This document shows positions 34,664 through 44,206 of a DNA stretch of 64,000 bases, piece after piece (the first letter of the stretch is position 1; each line of letters starts with the position of its first letter). This DNA comes from G965195345 sp965277775. GTDB taxonomy: Bacteria; Pseudomonadota; Gammaproteobacteria; CAKMZV01. Location of the stretch: positions 620,001-684,000 of the forward strand of contig OZ255843.1 in the NCBI GenBank assembly GCA_965277775.1. The letters run 5' to 3'. The notes below the pieces were generated by a model. It ran no database searches, had not been told where the DNA came from, and worked only from the letters and a program-made list of their open reading frames with translations. The translations under genes were made by a program, and so were the position numbers.

Positions 34664-35339
34664 AAAATTTGACCCCTCTTACAATTCTGGGACGATCATG
34701 CTTCTGGCGCCAACGATTGGTATCTCTTAAGCTATATACACAGCCACAATATTCTTGTTGATAAAAATGTTCTTGTTTGGATAATTCAATCATCCGAGTG
34801 GCGCCGCCCTGCTTGCGCCAATTAAAGGTCCAGTATTCAATGTTTGGAAATAACTGCGCAGCTTTCAAGCCCGAAGCATTGATTTGATCCATGTCTTTCC
34901 AACGGGAAATACCCAAGGTCGAACTGATCAGCCGCCAACCTTTGGCAGAAGCGTATTTGGCGGTCTCGACAAAACGCATGTCAAAGCACGTGCTACAACG
35001 CTTTCCTCGCTCAGGCTCCCATTCCATGCCTTGAATTTGTTCAAACCATTGATCGCGATCATAATCACCGTCTATGCAAGGAATGTTATGCTTTTCGCAG
35101 AATTTCTTATTGTCTGCTTTACGAATAAGATACTCTTCCTGAGGATGGATATTGGGATTATAGAAAAAGACGGTTTGATCGTAACCTGCGGCTTTCAAAG
35201 CCAATATAACCTCGCCCGCACACGGCGCACAACAAGAATGTAACAAAATCTTTTGATCACCATTGGGTGAAGCAAGTTTGGTCGGTCTTTGATAATTTTT
35301 CAGTTTTAATTTTTCTTGGGCATTATCCATTTTCATCAT
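34641..35339 (-). CDS. queH: Epoxyqueuosine reductase QueH
   Basis: A 232-residue DUF208 protein, the non-homologous replacement for QueG. It reduces epoxyqueuosine to queuosine in tRNA. Key residues are the cysteines in LLHSCCAPCAG (36, 37, 40) and RGKRCSTCFDMR (115, 118), plus FFYNPNIHP and QQEYCGCVYSL. Three Met codons lie in the first four residues; the first is used. QueA, the preceding step, is encoded about 19 kb away, and the tRNA-Asp in the window has a queuosine-type GTC anticodon. Confidence 0.93.
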   Translation of the reverse strand: MMKMDNAQEKLKLKNYQRPTKLASPNGDQKILLHSCCAPCAGEVILALKAAGYDQTVFFYNPNIHPQEEYLIRKADNKKFCEKHNIPCIDGDYDRDQWFEQIQGMEWEPERGKRCSTCFDMRFVETAKYASAKGWRLISSTLGISRWKDMDQINASGLKAAQLFPNIEYWTFNWRKQGGATRMIELSKQEHFYQQEYCGCVYSLRDTNRWRQKHDRPRIVRGVKFYGKGGFD

Positions 35340-35348
35340 CCAAGGGAT

Positions 35349-36011
35349 CTAATGCATGGAAAAATCGATGATTTGCCAGCCTGTTTCTGTGGCATGCGCT
35401 TTCAAACGTGTATCCGGATTGACAGCCACTGGATTTTGTACCGCACTGAGCAAAGGCAAATCAACATGAGAGTCTGAATAGCCATAACTATTGGTCCAAG
35501 ATTCATCGTGATCGGTCATCCATTGCTTTAAGGCCGTCACCTTGTTGACACCATAGGTGGGCTCTCCTACAACGACGCCAGTAAAATGGTCGGCCACTTG
35601 TTCTAATTCAGTTGAAATCAGCGCATCAGCTCCGCATATATCGGCAATTGGTGTCGCAATAAAATTGATCGTTGAAGTGGCGATAACCACACGGTGACCC
35701 TGTTTTTTATGCCACCGCATCTTATCTAAAGCCAAGGGTCTTATTAAGGGGCGGATTGATTTTTCAACAAATAGATGGCTGTGTATGAGCAAGTCATCAG
35801 GGTGCATGGTGGTGAGCGGTTTAACCACAAATTTTAAGTATGCCATCACATCCAAACATCCTGCAGCGTAGTCTTGATCAAATTGTTGATTTTGCTCGTG
35901 GTGCGCCTTGACATCAGTGACCAAAGCATTGTTGACCATATAGCCACCCCATAAGGTTGCACTGTCACCTTGTAGGATGGTATCGTCTAAATCAAATATT
36001 GCAACGGTCAT
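35349..36011 (-). CDS. HAD-IB family phosphatase (SerB-like)
   Basis: A 220-residue HAD hydrolase. Motif I is IFDLDDTILQGDS, motif II is VVIATSTINF, and motif III/IV is GYSDSHVDLPLLSAV, giving a subclass IB (phosphoserine phosphatase-like) layout with a helical cap. The substrate is unclear; relatives act on phosphoserine, phospholipid head groups or other small phosphates. Its ATG shares one base with the stop of the gene upstream (TAATG), so translation is probably coupled. Confidence 0.8.
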   Translation of the reverse strand: MTVAIFDLDDTILQGDSATLWGGYMVNNALVTDVKAHHEQNQQFDQDYAAGCLDVMAYLKFVVKPLTTMHPDDLLIHSHLFVEKSIRPLIRPLALDKMRWHKKQGHRVVIATSTINFIATPIADICGADALISTELEQVADHFTGVVVGEPTYGVNKVTALKQWMTDHDESWTNSYGYSDSHVDLPLLSAVQNPVAVNPDTRLKAHATETGWQIIDFSMH

Positions 36012-36727
36012 TACAAGGCAATGCGCTGAAATTTATCGGGCAGGTCAAAGGTGTGGTCACTGACGGAATGATTAAAACCATACTCCAATAGCTGTTGAAA
36101 GCGTCCATCAATATATTCCCAATATAAGGGCAGTCCTTGGTCAAAAAACAGCTTCGGAGAATGGACAAAGAGCACGGATGCACAAAAGTCCCACTCTGAT
36201 GGTGGCGTCTGCTCATAACTTGCCCGTCTTACCTGACCCATGTGTTTATTGAAATCTGCGAGTGCATCCATAAAGTCTTTATGCGGTTGTGGATAGTTTT
36301 TGGGGATGTTTAAATTAACGCTGGTCATACACAGCTGATTATTGGCATACAGGCCATAGTGTGAACTGCTGAAACCACTGAGACCTGGCGTCTTTTCTGC
36401 GTTATTTATCTTGGCAAATAGAATTTTTATGCCTGTGAGCGCCTCGGGAATGCCGATCTTTCTGGATGTAAACGACAAGATGGTTTTATCGAGATGATTC
36501 ACCACAACGATGCTTTTAGTACGGCGATTAAACAGCAGATAATCGGGATCGTCAGCCCCATAATCAATCCGTAGGTAACGGTCACTTAATACGTAACGAA
36601 CAGGGCGTTTATCTTGACCAGACTGCTCAATATAATGATAAACATCAACGGATATAGACTCGGACAACGCACTGGGCGTCAATAGGATTAACAACAAACC
36701 TACGACATAAGTTTTGATTTTTGACAT
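36011..36727 (-). CDS. Exported protein of unknown function
   Basis: A 238-residue protein that I do not recognise. It has a clear signal peptide (residues 1-22, ending SALSES), then a beta-rich region with VRYVLSDRYLRIDYG, YLLFNRRTKSIVVVNH and DKTILSF. Two cysteines (in NQLCMTS and WDFCASV) could pair in the periplasm. The gene lies 12 bp after the 440-residue unknown gene and directly before a HAD phosphatase in the gltX run. Confidence 0.7.
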   Translation of the reverse strand: MSKIKTYVVGLLLILLTPSALSESISVDVYHYIEQSGQDKRPVRYVLSDRYLRIDYGADDPDYLLFNRRTKSIVVVNHLDKTILSFTSRKIGIPEALTGIKILFAKINNAEKTPGLSGFSSSHYGLYANNQLCMTSVNLNIPKNYPQPHKDFMDALADFNKHMGQVRRASYEQTPPSEWDFCASVLFVHSPKLFFDQGLPLYWEYIDGRFQQLLEYGFNHSVSDHTFDLPDKFQRIAL

Positions 36728-36739
36728 TGGTATGATGGC

Positions 36740-38062
36740 TTACTTTACTCGACGCGAATAATTGATTTTAGCTTGTTTATACAGTTTTTTTGCCTTGGAG
36801 TCTAAACCAAAAAAATGAACAACCTCTGTTTCAGATTTACAAATTTTGGCCACATTTTCATCCTGATCATTTTTGTCTTCAAAAATGGATTGCCGAGAAC
36901 AAACCCAATTCCCGCGCTCGGTTTGATAGAGATCTAAAATATGGGATTGACCTTCTTGAGAAGAATCAATCACCCGAGCCAAACGGATGCCATCAAAAGT
37001 CAAGTTTTCATCATTGTCGCTGGCGACCACATAGGTTTGCACGCGGGCATTACTGTTGAATAGCGACAGTTGTTTTGAAAATTGACCTGAATCATCGTCT
37101 TCATCCTTGCTGTGATTATGCGCCTCGATGTTGTGGATCTTAAACCATTGCATCAACAAATCCACACAGCCATCAACCCATTCTCTGCGGTTGTTGAGCA
37201 TTCTTAACAAATGGACAATTTCTTGAGAAACATTAAGGTATTGATCTTTGCTGTCAGTCAAAACCATGCCCGAAAGAACCACACCAGGAATATTTTCACC
37301 CTCGATTAATACCACCTCAGGCTGGCTTGTTTTGCCATTTTCTTGTCGAATGCGCACCATCCAGTTCAAATAAATGAATGTATTGGCAATATCGGAGGCC
37401 ACTCTATACGTTGCATAACCACGCATGTACTGAAACTCCAACATTTTATTTTCTTTGACAAAACAACCTTCAAAATGAATGCCTTCGTGTTTGACCAGAG
37501 CCGCAAAATCCTTGATCTGCATTTGTTTAACGGGATTGATGTCCTTGATGCCCCATTTGGTTTCATCCGAGAAATGCGTTGGTTGCAAACCAATGGGTAG
37601 CAACATGGCTTCCATTTTCCATTCTTGATGTTGTTTCATGAAAATGCTTTCAATCCGTTGTATGAACTCAGGTGTTGGTCGATGATTGCTCTTATCAGAT
37701 AGAATTTTTATATTTTCAGGGACCACGATTTCTTCAATAACGACGTCTCTATAACCTGTCGCAATGCCCCAAGATCTTTGATATTCGGCATCAATAATGC
37801 GCCACACCACTTGCAGTTCAAATGCGGAAAATTCATAAACGGTGATACCCAAAATCTCAGCTTCAATGGCTGTACTGGGATGCTCAAAGTCTTTGTCTTT
37901 AATTTTGGCTTTGGCACTTGGTTTAGAGTTTGTTTGACTTTGTTGCTGATAGGCATGCTTGTCCACACAAACCATATGAATGCGCGAATCGCTGACCATA
38001 AAATCATCTTTGGGATTCTCTAAGATGCTAATAAATTCTTTTTCGGTCCAACGGTTACTCAT
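36740..38062 (-). CDS. Unknown cytoplasmic protein of 440 residues
   Basis: No signal peptide, membrane segment or known motif is visible. The sequence is mixed and charged, with an acidic low-complexity stretch near residue 305 (HSKDEDDDSGQFSK) and a Lys/Arg-rich C-terminus (KLYKQAKINYSRRVK). Its start overlaps the gltX stop by 4 bp, so it is probably translated with gltX, and it is followed closely by a secreted unknown protein. The gene is complete and looks normal in base composition. I offer no function. Confidence 0.7.
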   Translation of the reverse strand: MSNRWTEKEFISILENPKDDFMVSDSRIHMVCVDKHAYQQQSQTNSKPSAKAKIKDKDFEHPSTAIEAEILGITVYEFSAFELQVVWRIIDAEYQRSWGIATGYRDVVIEEIVVPENIKILSDKSNHRPTPEFIQRIESIFMKQHQEWKMEAMLLPIGLQPTHFSDETKWGIKDINPVKQMQIKDFAALVKHEGIHFEGCFVKENKMLEFQYMRGYATYRVASDIANTFIYLNWMVRIRQENGKTSQPEVVLIEGENIPGVVLSGMVLTDSKDQYLNVSQEIVHLLRMLNNRREWVDGCVDLLMQWFKIHNIEAHNHSKDEDDDSGQFSKQLSLFNSNARVQTYVVASDNDENLTFDGIRLARVIDSSQEGQSHILDLYQTERGNWVCSRQSIFEDKNDQDENVAKICKSETEVVHFFGLDSKAKKLYKQAKINYSRRVK

Positions 38063-39483
38063 GATTGGGCACTCTCTTTAGAAATACATAGTTGATGGGC
38101 TGTTTGTAGTCGATCGAACACAAGCGCTTCATCCATCAAGGAAACTATTTTAGCCAACTCTGGTCCTTTATGTTGTCCAGTAAGCGCAATCCTCAAAGGC
38201 ATAAAAAGTGCCTTGCCTTTATAGGATGCTTGCTTTAAAGCTGTCAACATTCCTTCTACCGTTTTCATCTGCTCCCATGCCGTGCATGCAATCTGAAAAT
38301 AATCATCGCCCGCCTCAATTATACACTGTAATGATTCATCTTTAAACGCATCAATTTTATTATAGATTATTTGAGCATAATGCTGCGCATCTTCGGGCTT
38401 CAAAATATTGTGACGAATGGCTTGGACAAAACAGTTATACGTTTCTGGCGCGACATCCTCCGATATTTTTTCTTCAATCCAAGCTAATACAGATTCATCG
38501 GACAAGCCATTTAAGACTTCTTTTTGCCAGTGAATCAGTTGGTTTTCATCATATTTTGCCGCAGATTTGGATAGCTTTTTAGGATCAAATTGATGCGCTA
38601 ATTGGCTCATACTTAACACATTATTATCTTCATAATAGTGCCCCAACCGCGCAAAATAATTGATCACGGCCTCTGGCAACCATCCTTGCTCTATCATTTG
38701 GCGTATGCTCATACTGCCATTGCGTTTTGACAATGGTTTGCCATCACTGCCCAAAATGGTGCTGATGTGCCCATATTGCGGTTTGGTTAAATTCAAAGCC
38801 TCTAACAACATGAGTTGTCTCGGTGTATTGGTTAAATGGTCATCACCTCTGATGACATGACTGATGTTCATCAAAGCATCGTCTATGGCATTGGCGAAGA
38901 AGAAAGTGGCCTGACCCGATTCTTTGACGATGATGAAATCGCCAATCTCATTGGTTTTATAGCGTTGAATGCCTTTGACCAAATCGGTAAAAGAAATGGT
39001 TTGGTTTTTAGGTACTTTAAAACGAATCGAGTAGGGCACATTGTCTGCTTTTTTCTGGGCGACCACGGCTGGATCAGCGTCTGCCCAGCGCCCATCGTAT
39101 CGAGGCGGAATGCCGGCCAATTTTTGTTCCAAACGCATGGCTTTTAAATCGTCTTGGGTGCAGAAACACGGATAGGCCAATCCTTGTTCCAACAAGGTAT
39201 TTAAGAATGATTCATAGAGCGCACGACGTGCTTTTTGATTGTACGGCGCATACGGCCCACCTTTGCTATCGCCTTCATCCCAATCTATGCCCAAGGCGGT
39301 GAGATCTTGCTGCAATTGTTGTTCAAACTGAACCTTTGAACGCTCGACGTCTGTGTTTTCAATACGCAGAACAAACTGACCGCCGTCAACGCTCTTTGCC
39401 AACAGTGCGTTAAAAAGGGCTGTACGGGCATTGCCAACATGCATTTCGCCGGTGGGACTTGGGGCAAATCTTGTTCGAATCAT
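38059..39483 (-). CDS. gltX: Glutamyl-tRNA synthetase
   Basis: A 474-residue class I synthetase. The HIGH-type motif is in TRFAPSPTGEMHVGNARTA, and the KMSKS-type motif is GKPLSKRNG. GDFIIVKESGQATFFFAN and VIRGDDHLTNTPRQ are typical of GltX. It heads the minus-strand run gltX, unknown 440-residue gene, exported unknown, HAD phosphatase, queH, peptide-binding lipoprotein, L,D-transpeptidase, with gaps of 12 bp or overlaps throughout. Confidence 0.97.
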   Translation of the reverse strand: MIRTRFAPSPTGEMHVGNARTALFNALLAKSVDGGQFVLRIENTDVERSKVQFEQQLQQDLTALGIDWDEGDSKGGPYAPYNQKARRALYESFLNTLLEQGLAYPCFCTQDDLKAMRLEQKLAGIPPRYDGRWADADPAVVAQKKADNVPYSIRFKVPKNQTISFTDLVKGIQRYKTNEIGDFIIVKESGQATFFFANAIDDALMNISHVIRGDDHLTNTPRQLMLLEALNLTKPQYGHISTILGSDGKPLSKRNGSMSIRQMIEQGWLPEAVINYFARLGHYYEDNNVLSMSQLAHQFDPKKLSKSAAKYDENQLIHWQKEVLNGLSDESVLAWIEEKISEDVAPETYNCFVQAIRHNILKPEDAQHYAQIIYNKIDAFKDESLQCIIEAGDDYFQIACTAWEQMKTVEGMLTALKQASYKGKALFMPLRIALTGQHKGPELAKIVSLMDEALVFDRLQTAHQLCISKESAQS

Positions 39484-39760
39484 AGCGTATTCAGTGTGGT
39501 GTTCATTGTTGGCAAGATATTTTTTGATCGTTGTAAAAATCCAAATTTAAGGTATAAATCCAAGAGATTAAAAGGACTTTTCAGTGATCTTAAACAAATG
39601 AATGGCATAACCAAATGTAATTTTTTGTTGCTAAATTGTACTTTTTTTTGTTTAATAGTGTACTCATCGTTGTGTGTCGTTACTATTAATTTCGACACCA
39701 CCACTTAGAATTTTTAAATAAAACATTGAGATAACATGCTTAGAATGCATTAACACGATT

Positions 39761-40429
39761 ATGCTAAAAGATCGACCGAACCTTTCATCTGAACGCCGTT
39801 ATTTACGTACACTATTTATGGGGCTGATCATTGCACTTTCAAGCTACGGTTGCTCAAATAGTCACAGCAGTACAAATTCAGAATCAAACGCAAAAACGCC
39901 TACTGTTAAACCAGCGCCCAACCCCAAAGTATTATTTGAAACCACCGTCGGAAATTTTACCATTGAACTCTATCCCGATGCGGCCCCCAAAACGGTCGCC
40001 AATTTTCTAAAATACGTGGCGTCAGGCTTCTATGACAACACCATCTTTCATCGTGTCATTCCAAATTTTGTGGTGCAAGGCGGTGGATTTGAGCCTGAAA
40101 TGATTAGAAAAGACCCCTCTGGCCCGATCATCAATGAAGCCGATAATGGCCTAAAAAATGATCTGGGGACTTTATCTATGGCTCGAACCAACGACGCACA
40201 TTCCGCGACCTCACAATTCTTCATCAATCTAAACGACAATGTTTTTCTTAACCACACTGGAAAAACAACCAAAGGTTGGGGGTATGCCGTCTTTGCAAAA
40301 GTGATTGCAGGGTTTGAAAATCTCAATGAAATGCAAAAAATCCCAACGACCATCAAAAATTTTCACCGTGATGTCCCTGAAAAAGACATCATTTTGATCA
40401 AAACAACGCTGTTAGATGAATCAGCTTGA
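39761..40429 (+). CDS. Cyclophilin-type peptidyl-prolyl isomerase, lipoprotein
   Basis: A 222-residue cyclophilin with an N-terminal hydrophobic stretch ending in a lipobox-like SSYGC (about residue 31), a Ser/Asn/Thr-rich linker, then a full domain: TVGNFTIELYPDAAPKTVAN, IFHRVIPNFVVQGGG, LSMARTNDAHSATSQFFIN. It should fold proteins outside the cytoplasm. The next gene is a leaderless cyclophilin, so the two look like products of duplication with different addresses. The 277-bp gap to gltX is AT-rich and carries both divergent promoters. Confidence 0.9.
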   Translation: MLKDRPNLSSERRYLRTLFMGLIIALSSYGCSNSHSSTNSESNAKTPTVKPAPNPKVLFETTVGNFTIELYPDAAPKTVANFLKYVASGFYDNTIFHRVIPNFVVQGGGFEPEMIRKDPSGPIINEADNGLKNDLGTLSMARTNDAHSATSQFFINLNDNVFLNHTGKTTKGWGYAVFAKVIAGFENLNEMQKIPTTIKNFHRDVPEKDIILIKTTLLDESA

Positions 40430-40510
40430 TTGACCGAGTGAGAACACTTAAACAATCCCCTGATCACTATTCATTAATCAATTAACCTACTAGATACCTT
40501 AATATTTACT

Positions 40511-41008
40511 ATGACATCAATAACCATACAGACATCAAAAGGCGACATCACCTTACTTTTGAACGCTGACAAAGCCCCCAAAACGGTTGAAAATTTCCTC
40601 TCTTACATTGATTCAGGTCATTTTGAAGACACCATTTTTCACAGGGTGATCAAAAACTTTATGATACAGGGCGGGGGTATGACCGAGGACATGCACCAAA
40701 AAAGCACCCAAAGAACCATAGAAAATGAAGCTGATAATGGCTTGAAAAATGTTCGAGGGTCCATTGCTATGGCGCGCACCATGGATCCGCATTCCGCCTC
40801 ATCTCAATTTTTCATTAATTTGGTTGATAACGCTTTTTTAGACCACACCAGCAAAAACGCGCAAGGTTGGGGTTATTGTGTATTTGGCGCAGTCACTGAA
40901 GGTCTGTCAGTCATTGATGATATTGCTGAAGTACAAACGGGTCAAAAAGCGGGACATCAGGACGTGCCCGTAGAAAGTATTTTAATTAAAAATATGGTAC
41001 GAAGTTAA
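40511..41008 (+). CDS. ppiB: Cytoplasmic cyclophilin, peptidyl-prolyl cis-trans isomerase B
   Basis: A 165-residue single-domain cyclophilin without a signal sequence, the size of E. coli PpiB. TSKGDITLLLNADKAPKTVEN, TIFHRVIKNFMIQGGGM, IAMARTMDPHSASSQFFIN and GWGYCVFGAV cover the active site, including the catalytic Arg in FHRV and the QFFIN hydrophobic pocket. It lies 81 bp after the lipoprotein cyclophilin and is convergent with uvrA. Confidence 0.95.
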   Translation: MTSITIQTSKGDITLLLNADKAPKTVENFLSYIDSGHFEDTIFHRVIKNFMIQGGGMTEDMHQKSTQRTIENEADNGLKNVRGSIAMARTMDPHSASSQFFINLVDNAFLDHTSKNAQGWGYCVFGAVTEGLSVIDDIAEVQTGQKAGHQDVPVESILIKNMVRS

Positions 41009-41060
41009 CGATTGCATCCTCATTACCGATCCTTTGCATCGTTCTGTTTGCTAAAACGCC

Positions 41061-43874
41061 CTATTGCGCTTTAGCCAATAAAGATTTTAGATAATAGCCT
41101 GTATAGGATTCGGCTATTTCAGCCACCTGTTCAGGGGTGCCCTGAGCCACAACCTCGCCTCCTTCGCTGCCCCCTTCTGGTCCCAAGTCAATGACCCAAT
41201 CTGCTGTTTTAATCACATCTAAGTTGTGCTCAATCACGACGATGGTATTGCCTTTATCGCGCAATTGATGTAATACTCGAATCAGAAGCGCAATGTCGTG
41301 AAAATGCAATCCTGTGGTCGGCTCATCGAGGATATACAATGTTTTGGACGTGTCTTTACGCGACAATTCTTTTGACAGCTTTACCCGTTGCGCTTCACCG
41401 CCTGATAAGGTTGTCGCACTTTGACCCAATCGTATGTATGACAGCCCAACTTCGACCAATATGCTCAGTTTGCGTTTAAGCGAGGGTATGGCATCAAAAA
41501 ATATCAATGCTTCAGCAATGGTTAATGACAACACCTCTGCAATGTTCTTACCGTTATACTTCACTTCGAGGGTCTGGTCGTTGTAACGCTGTCCGCGACA
41601 TTCATCACACTGTACATAAACATCGGGTAAAAAGTGCATTTCAACCTTTATGACACCATCTCCTTGACACGCTTCACAACGTCCCCCTCGAACATTAAAA
41701 CTGAAACGTCCAATTTTAAATCCGCGGGTGCGCGCTTCTCTGGTTCCAGCGAATAATTCTCGAACGGTGGTGAATAACCCAGCGTAAGTTGCTGGATTAG
41801 AGCGAGGCGTGCGTCCAATAGGACTTTGATCTATGCCAATGACCTTATCAAGGTGTTCAAATCCAGTTATACTCTTAAAAGCTTGGGTTTGCACATGAGC
41901 ACGGTTCAATTCGTGCGTTGCGACCTGGTACAAGGTCCGGTTGATCAGCGTTGATTTTCCCGAACCCGATACCCCTGTGATACAGGTCATCACACCAAGC
42001 GGTATGTTCACATTCACATTTTTGAGGTTATTGTCATAAGCCCCAGTTATTTTTAATTTTTTCAAGGATTTTGTTTCAATGCGTTTGGGAATTTCAATGT
42101 GTTGTTTGCCACTTAAGAATTGGCCGGTTATTGATGATTTGCACCCAAGCAAACCCGCTACGTCGCCTGCATAGACTACTTCACCGCCCTTTTCACCCGC
42201 ATTTGGACCAATGTCAACCACAAAATCTGCCGCTTGAATGGTTTCTTCATCGTGCTCCACGATGATCACAGAATTACCAATGTCACGAAGGTGCCTAAGG
42301 GTGGATAACAGTTTTTGATTGTCTCGTTGATGCAAACCAATCGACGGCTCATCCAAAACATACATCACTCCAACCAAACCCGCGCCAATTTGACTGGCCA
42401 AGCGAATGCGCTGGGCTTCACCGCCAGAAAGCGTATCTGCGCTGCGTGCCAAGGTTAAATAGCCCAGACCCACATTGACTAAAAATTTCAACCGATTGCC
42501 GATTTCTTGAATGATTTTTTCTGCAATTTGCTGATCCATCCCAATCAGTTCAAGCGCATCAAAATATTGATATGCTTGTTGTATCGATAAGTGGACAATG
42601 TCAGGCAGGTTACGATTATCAATAAAAACATGTCGTGCGGCTTCATTTAAGCGTTTACCTTGACAATCTTTACAATCATCCGTGAGGCGATAACGGCTGA
42701 GTTCCTCTTTGCTCTGACGATTTTCTGTTTCTTGAAAACGCCGTTCCATGTTGTTGATGACCCCTTCGAATGGTCTCTTATCGCTGTAACGACCATGCGG
42801 CATTTTGATCCGCTCGCGCCCCGTGCCAAACAACACGATGTTTTGCTGTTCTTCGGATAAGTTAGACCACGGCGCTTCAACATCAAATTGATAGTGATTA
42901 GCCACCGCTTGTATTAATAAAAAATAATACTTTGAACGTTTACCCCAACCTGCAATGGCCCCATCCGCCAAACTGGTATTGTGGTCTAGCACGACTCTTT
43001 TAGGGTCAAAAAAAGCAATACGACCCAAGCCATCACAGGTTTGGCAGGCACCGTGGGGGCTGTTGAAAGAGAATAATCGAGGCTCGAGTTCGCTCAACGA
43101 AAAACCACAATGTGGACAGGCGTACTTGGCCGAAAAAATCAGCGATATGTCATTGTCAATGCCTTTTATCTTGGCTAAATCCCCCCCTAACCTGAGCGTT
43201 GTCTCCAAGGATTCGCTGAGACGACTTTGCATGTCTGCTTTGACTTTAAAACGGTCAACCACAACTTCAATGGTGTGTTTCTTTTTAGGGTCTAATTCTG
43301 GTGGTGATTCTAAGGAAACTTCGTGATGATCGATCAAAGCCCGAACAAAACCTTGAGCCAATAAGCCTTCTAACAGCGCTGTGTGCTCACCCTTTCTGCC
43401 TTGTATAACGGGTGCCAGCATCATTACTTTTGAGTTCTCGGGTAAAACCATAATTTCACTGACCATTTGTCTTATGGTTTTGGCATTGAGCTCAATACGG
43501 TGCGTTGGGCACATGGGCTTACCAATGCGCGCAAATAATAACCTAAGATAATCGTATATTTCAGTGACCGTCCCAACCGTTGAACGGGGATTGTGAGACG
43601 TGGATTTTTGATCGATGGAGATGGCCGGTGACAGACCCTCTATATGGTCAATATCCGGTTTATCCATCATGGATAAAAACTGGCGGGCGTAGGCGGATAA
43701 TGACTCTACATAGCGCCTTTGCCCCTCTGCATAAATGGTATCGAAAGCCAATGAAGATTTGCCTGAGCCTGATAATCCAGTAATAACCACCATCTTATCA
43801 CGGGGAATGTCGAGATCGATGTTTTTTAAATTATGTGTTCGAGCACCGCGTAATGAAATTGTATCTAATGCCAT
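41061..43874 (-). CDS. uvrA: Excinuclease ABC subunit A
   Basis: A 937-residue ABC-type damage sensor for nucleotide excision repair. Two ATPase modules are present: GLSGSGKSSL (Walker A1, residues about 33-42) and GVSGSGKSTL (Walker A2), with signatures TLSGGEAQRIRLASQIG and TLSGGEAQRVKLSKEL. Two zinc modules, CPHCGFSL...CQTC and CEACQGDG...CDEC, are complete. ATG at 43874 is the family start; an in-frame ATG 60 bp upstream adds residues with no counterpart. No canonical LexA box (CTGT-N8-ACAG) was seen upstream. Confidence 0.98.
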   Translation of the reverse strand: MALDTISLRGARTHNLKNIDLDIPRDKMVVITGLSGSGKSSLAFDTIYAEGQRRYVESLSAYARQFLSMMDKPDIDHIEGLSPAISIDQKSTSHNPRSTVGTVTEIYDYLRLLFARIGKPMCPTHRIELNAKTIRQMVSEIMVLPENSKVMMLAPVIQGRKGEHTALLEGLLAQGFVRALIDHHEVSLESPPELDPKKKHTIEVVVDRFKVKADMQSRLSESLETTLRLGGDLAKIKGIDNDISLIFSAKYACPHCGFSLSELEPRLFSFNSPHGACQTCDGLGRIAFFDPKRVVLDHNTSLADGAIAGWGKRSKYYFLLIQAVANHYQFDVEAPWSNLSEEQQNIVLFGTGRERIKMPHGRYSDKRPFEGVINNMERRFQETENRQSKEELSRYRLTDDCKDCQGKRLNEAARHVFIDNRNLPDIVHLSIQQAYQYFDALELIGMDQQIAEKIIQEIGNRLKFLVNVGLGYLTLARSADTLSGGEAQRIRLASQIGAGLVGVMYVLDEPSIGLHQRDNQKLLSTLRHLRDIGNSVIIVEHDEETIQAADFVVDIGPNAGEKGGEVVYAGDVAGLLGCKSSITGQFLSGKQHIEIPKRIETKSLKKLKITGAYDNNLKNVNVNIPLGVMTCITGVSGSGKSTLINRTLYQVATHELNRAHVQTQAFKSITGFEHLDKVIGIDQSPIGRTPRSNPATYAGLFTTVRELFAGTREARTRGFKIGRFSFNVRGGRCEACQGDGVIKVEMHFLPDVYVQCDECRGQRYNDQTLEVKYNGKNIAEVLSLTIAEALIFFDAIPSLKRKLSILVEVGLSYIRLGQSATTLSGGEAQRVKLSKELSRKDTSKTLYILDEPTTGLHFHDIALLIRVLHQLRDKGNTIVVIEHNLDVIKTADWVIDLGPEGGSEGGEVVAQGTPEQVAEIAESYTGYYLKSLLAKAQ

Positions 43875-44206
43875 TTTTAATATTATCCAGAGTATAAAAC
43901 CATTATCCAACGTCTGCTCAAAACGTTGGAACAACGTGTTTCAGTGTTTTATAATGTTTTTTGTTAGAACGAAGAAGCTATGAATGCCGATCATCAAATT
44001 TAAGGCCGTATTTTACAACAGTTCGGGCGTCAAACCTTTTTCAATTAGACATCCCACCATAAAAAAACCGCGGGACTTTTTCATTTTTTCACGCTTTGAA
44101 CACCATTCATAGCGAGCCTTGATTTCACTGATCCATGAACAACGAACCGATACAGATTCGCCAGTTCATATTGAATGGATCAATCATTCAACGATGGTAT
44201 TGATGC
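43875..44206. other. Intergenic region between uvrA and the O-antigen-ligase-like gene (332 bp)
   Basis: AT-rich. A minus-strand TATACT about 30 bp before uvrA could be its -10. An inverted AACG...CGTT pair near 43911-43930 is the only symmetrical element near the promoter. No open frame of interest and no RNA gene was seen. Confidence 0.45.

Noticed and set aside
43875..44000. SOS (LexA) box ahead of uvrA
   Set aside because: No CTGT-N8-ACAG match; only a loosely symmetrical AACG...CGTT pair.
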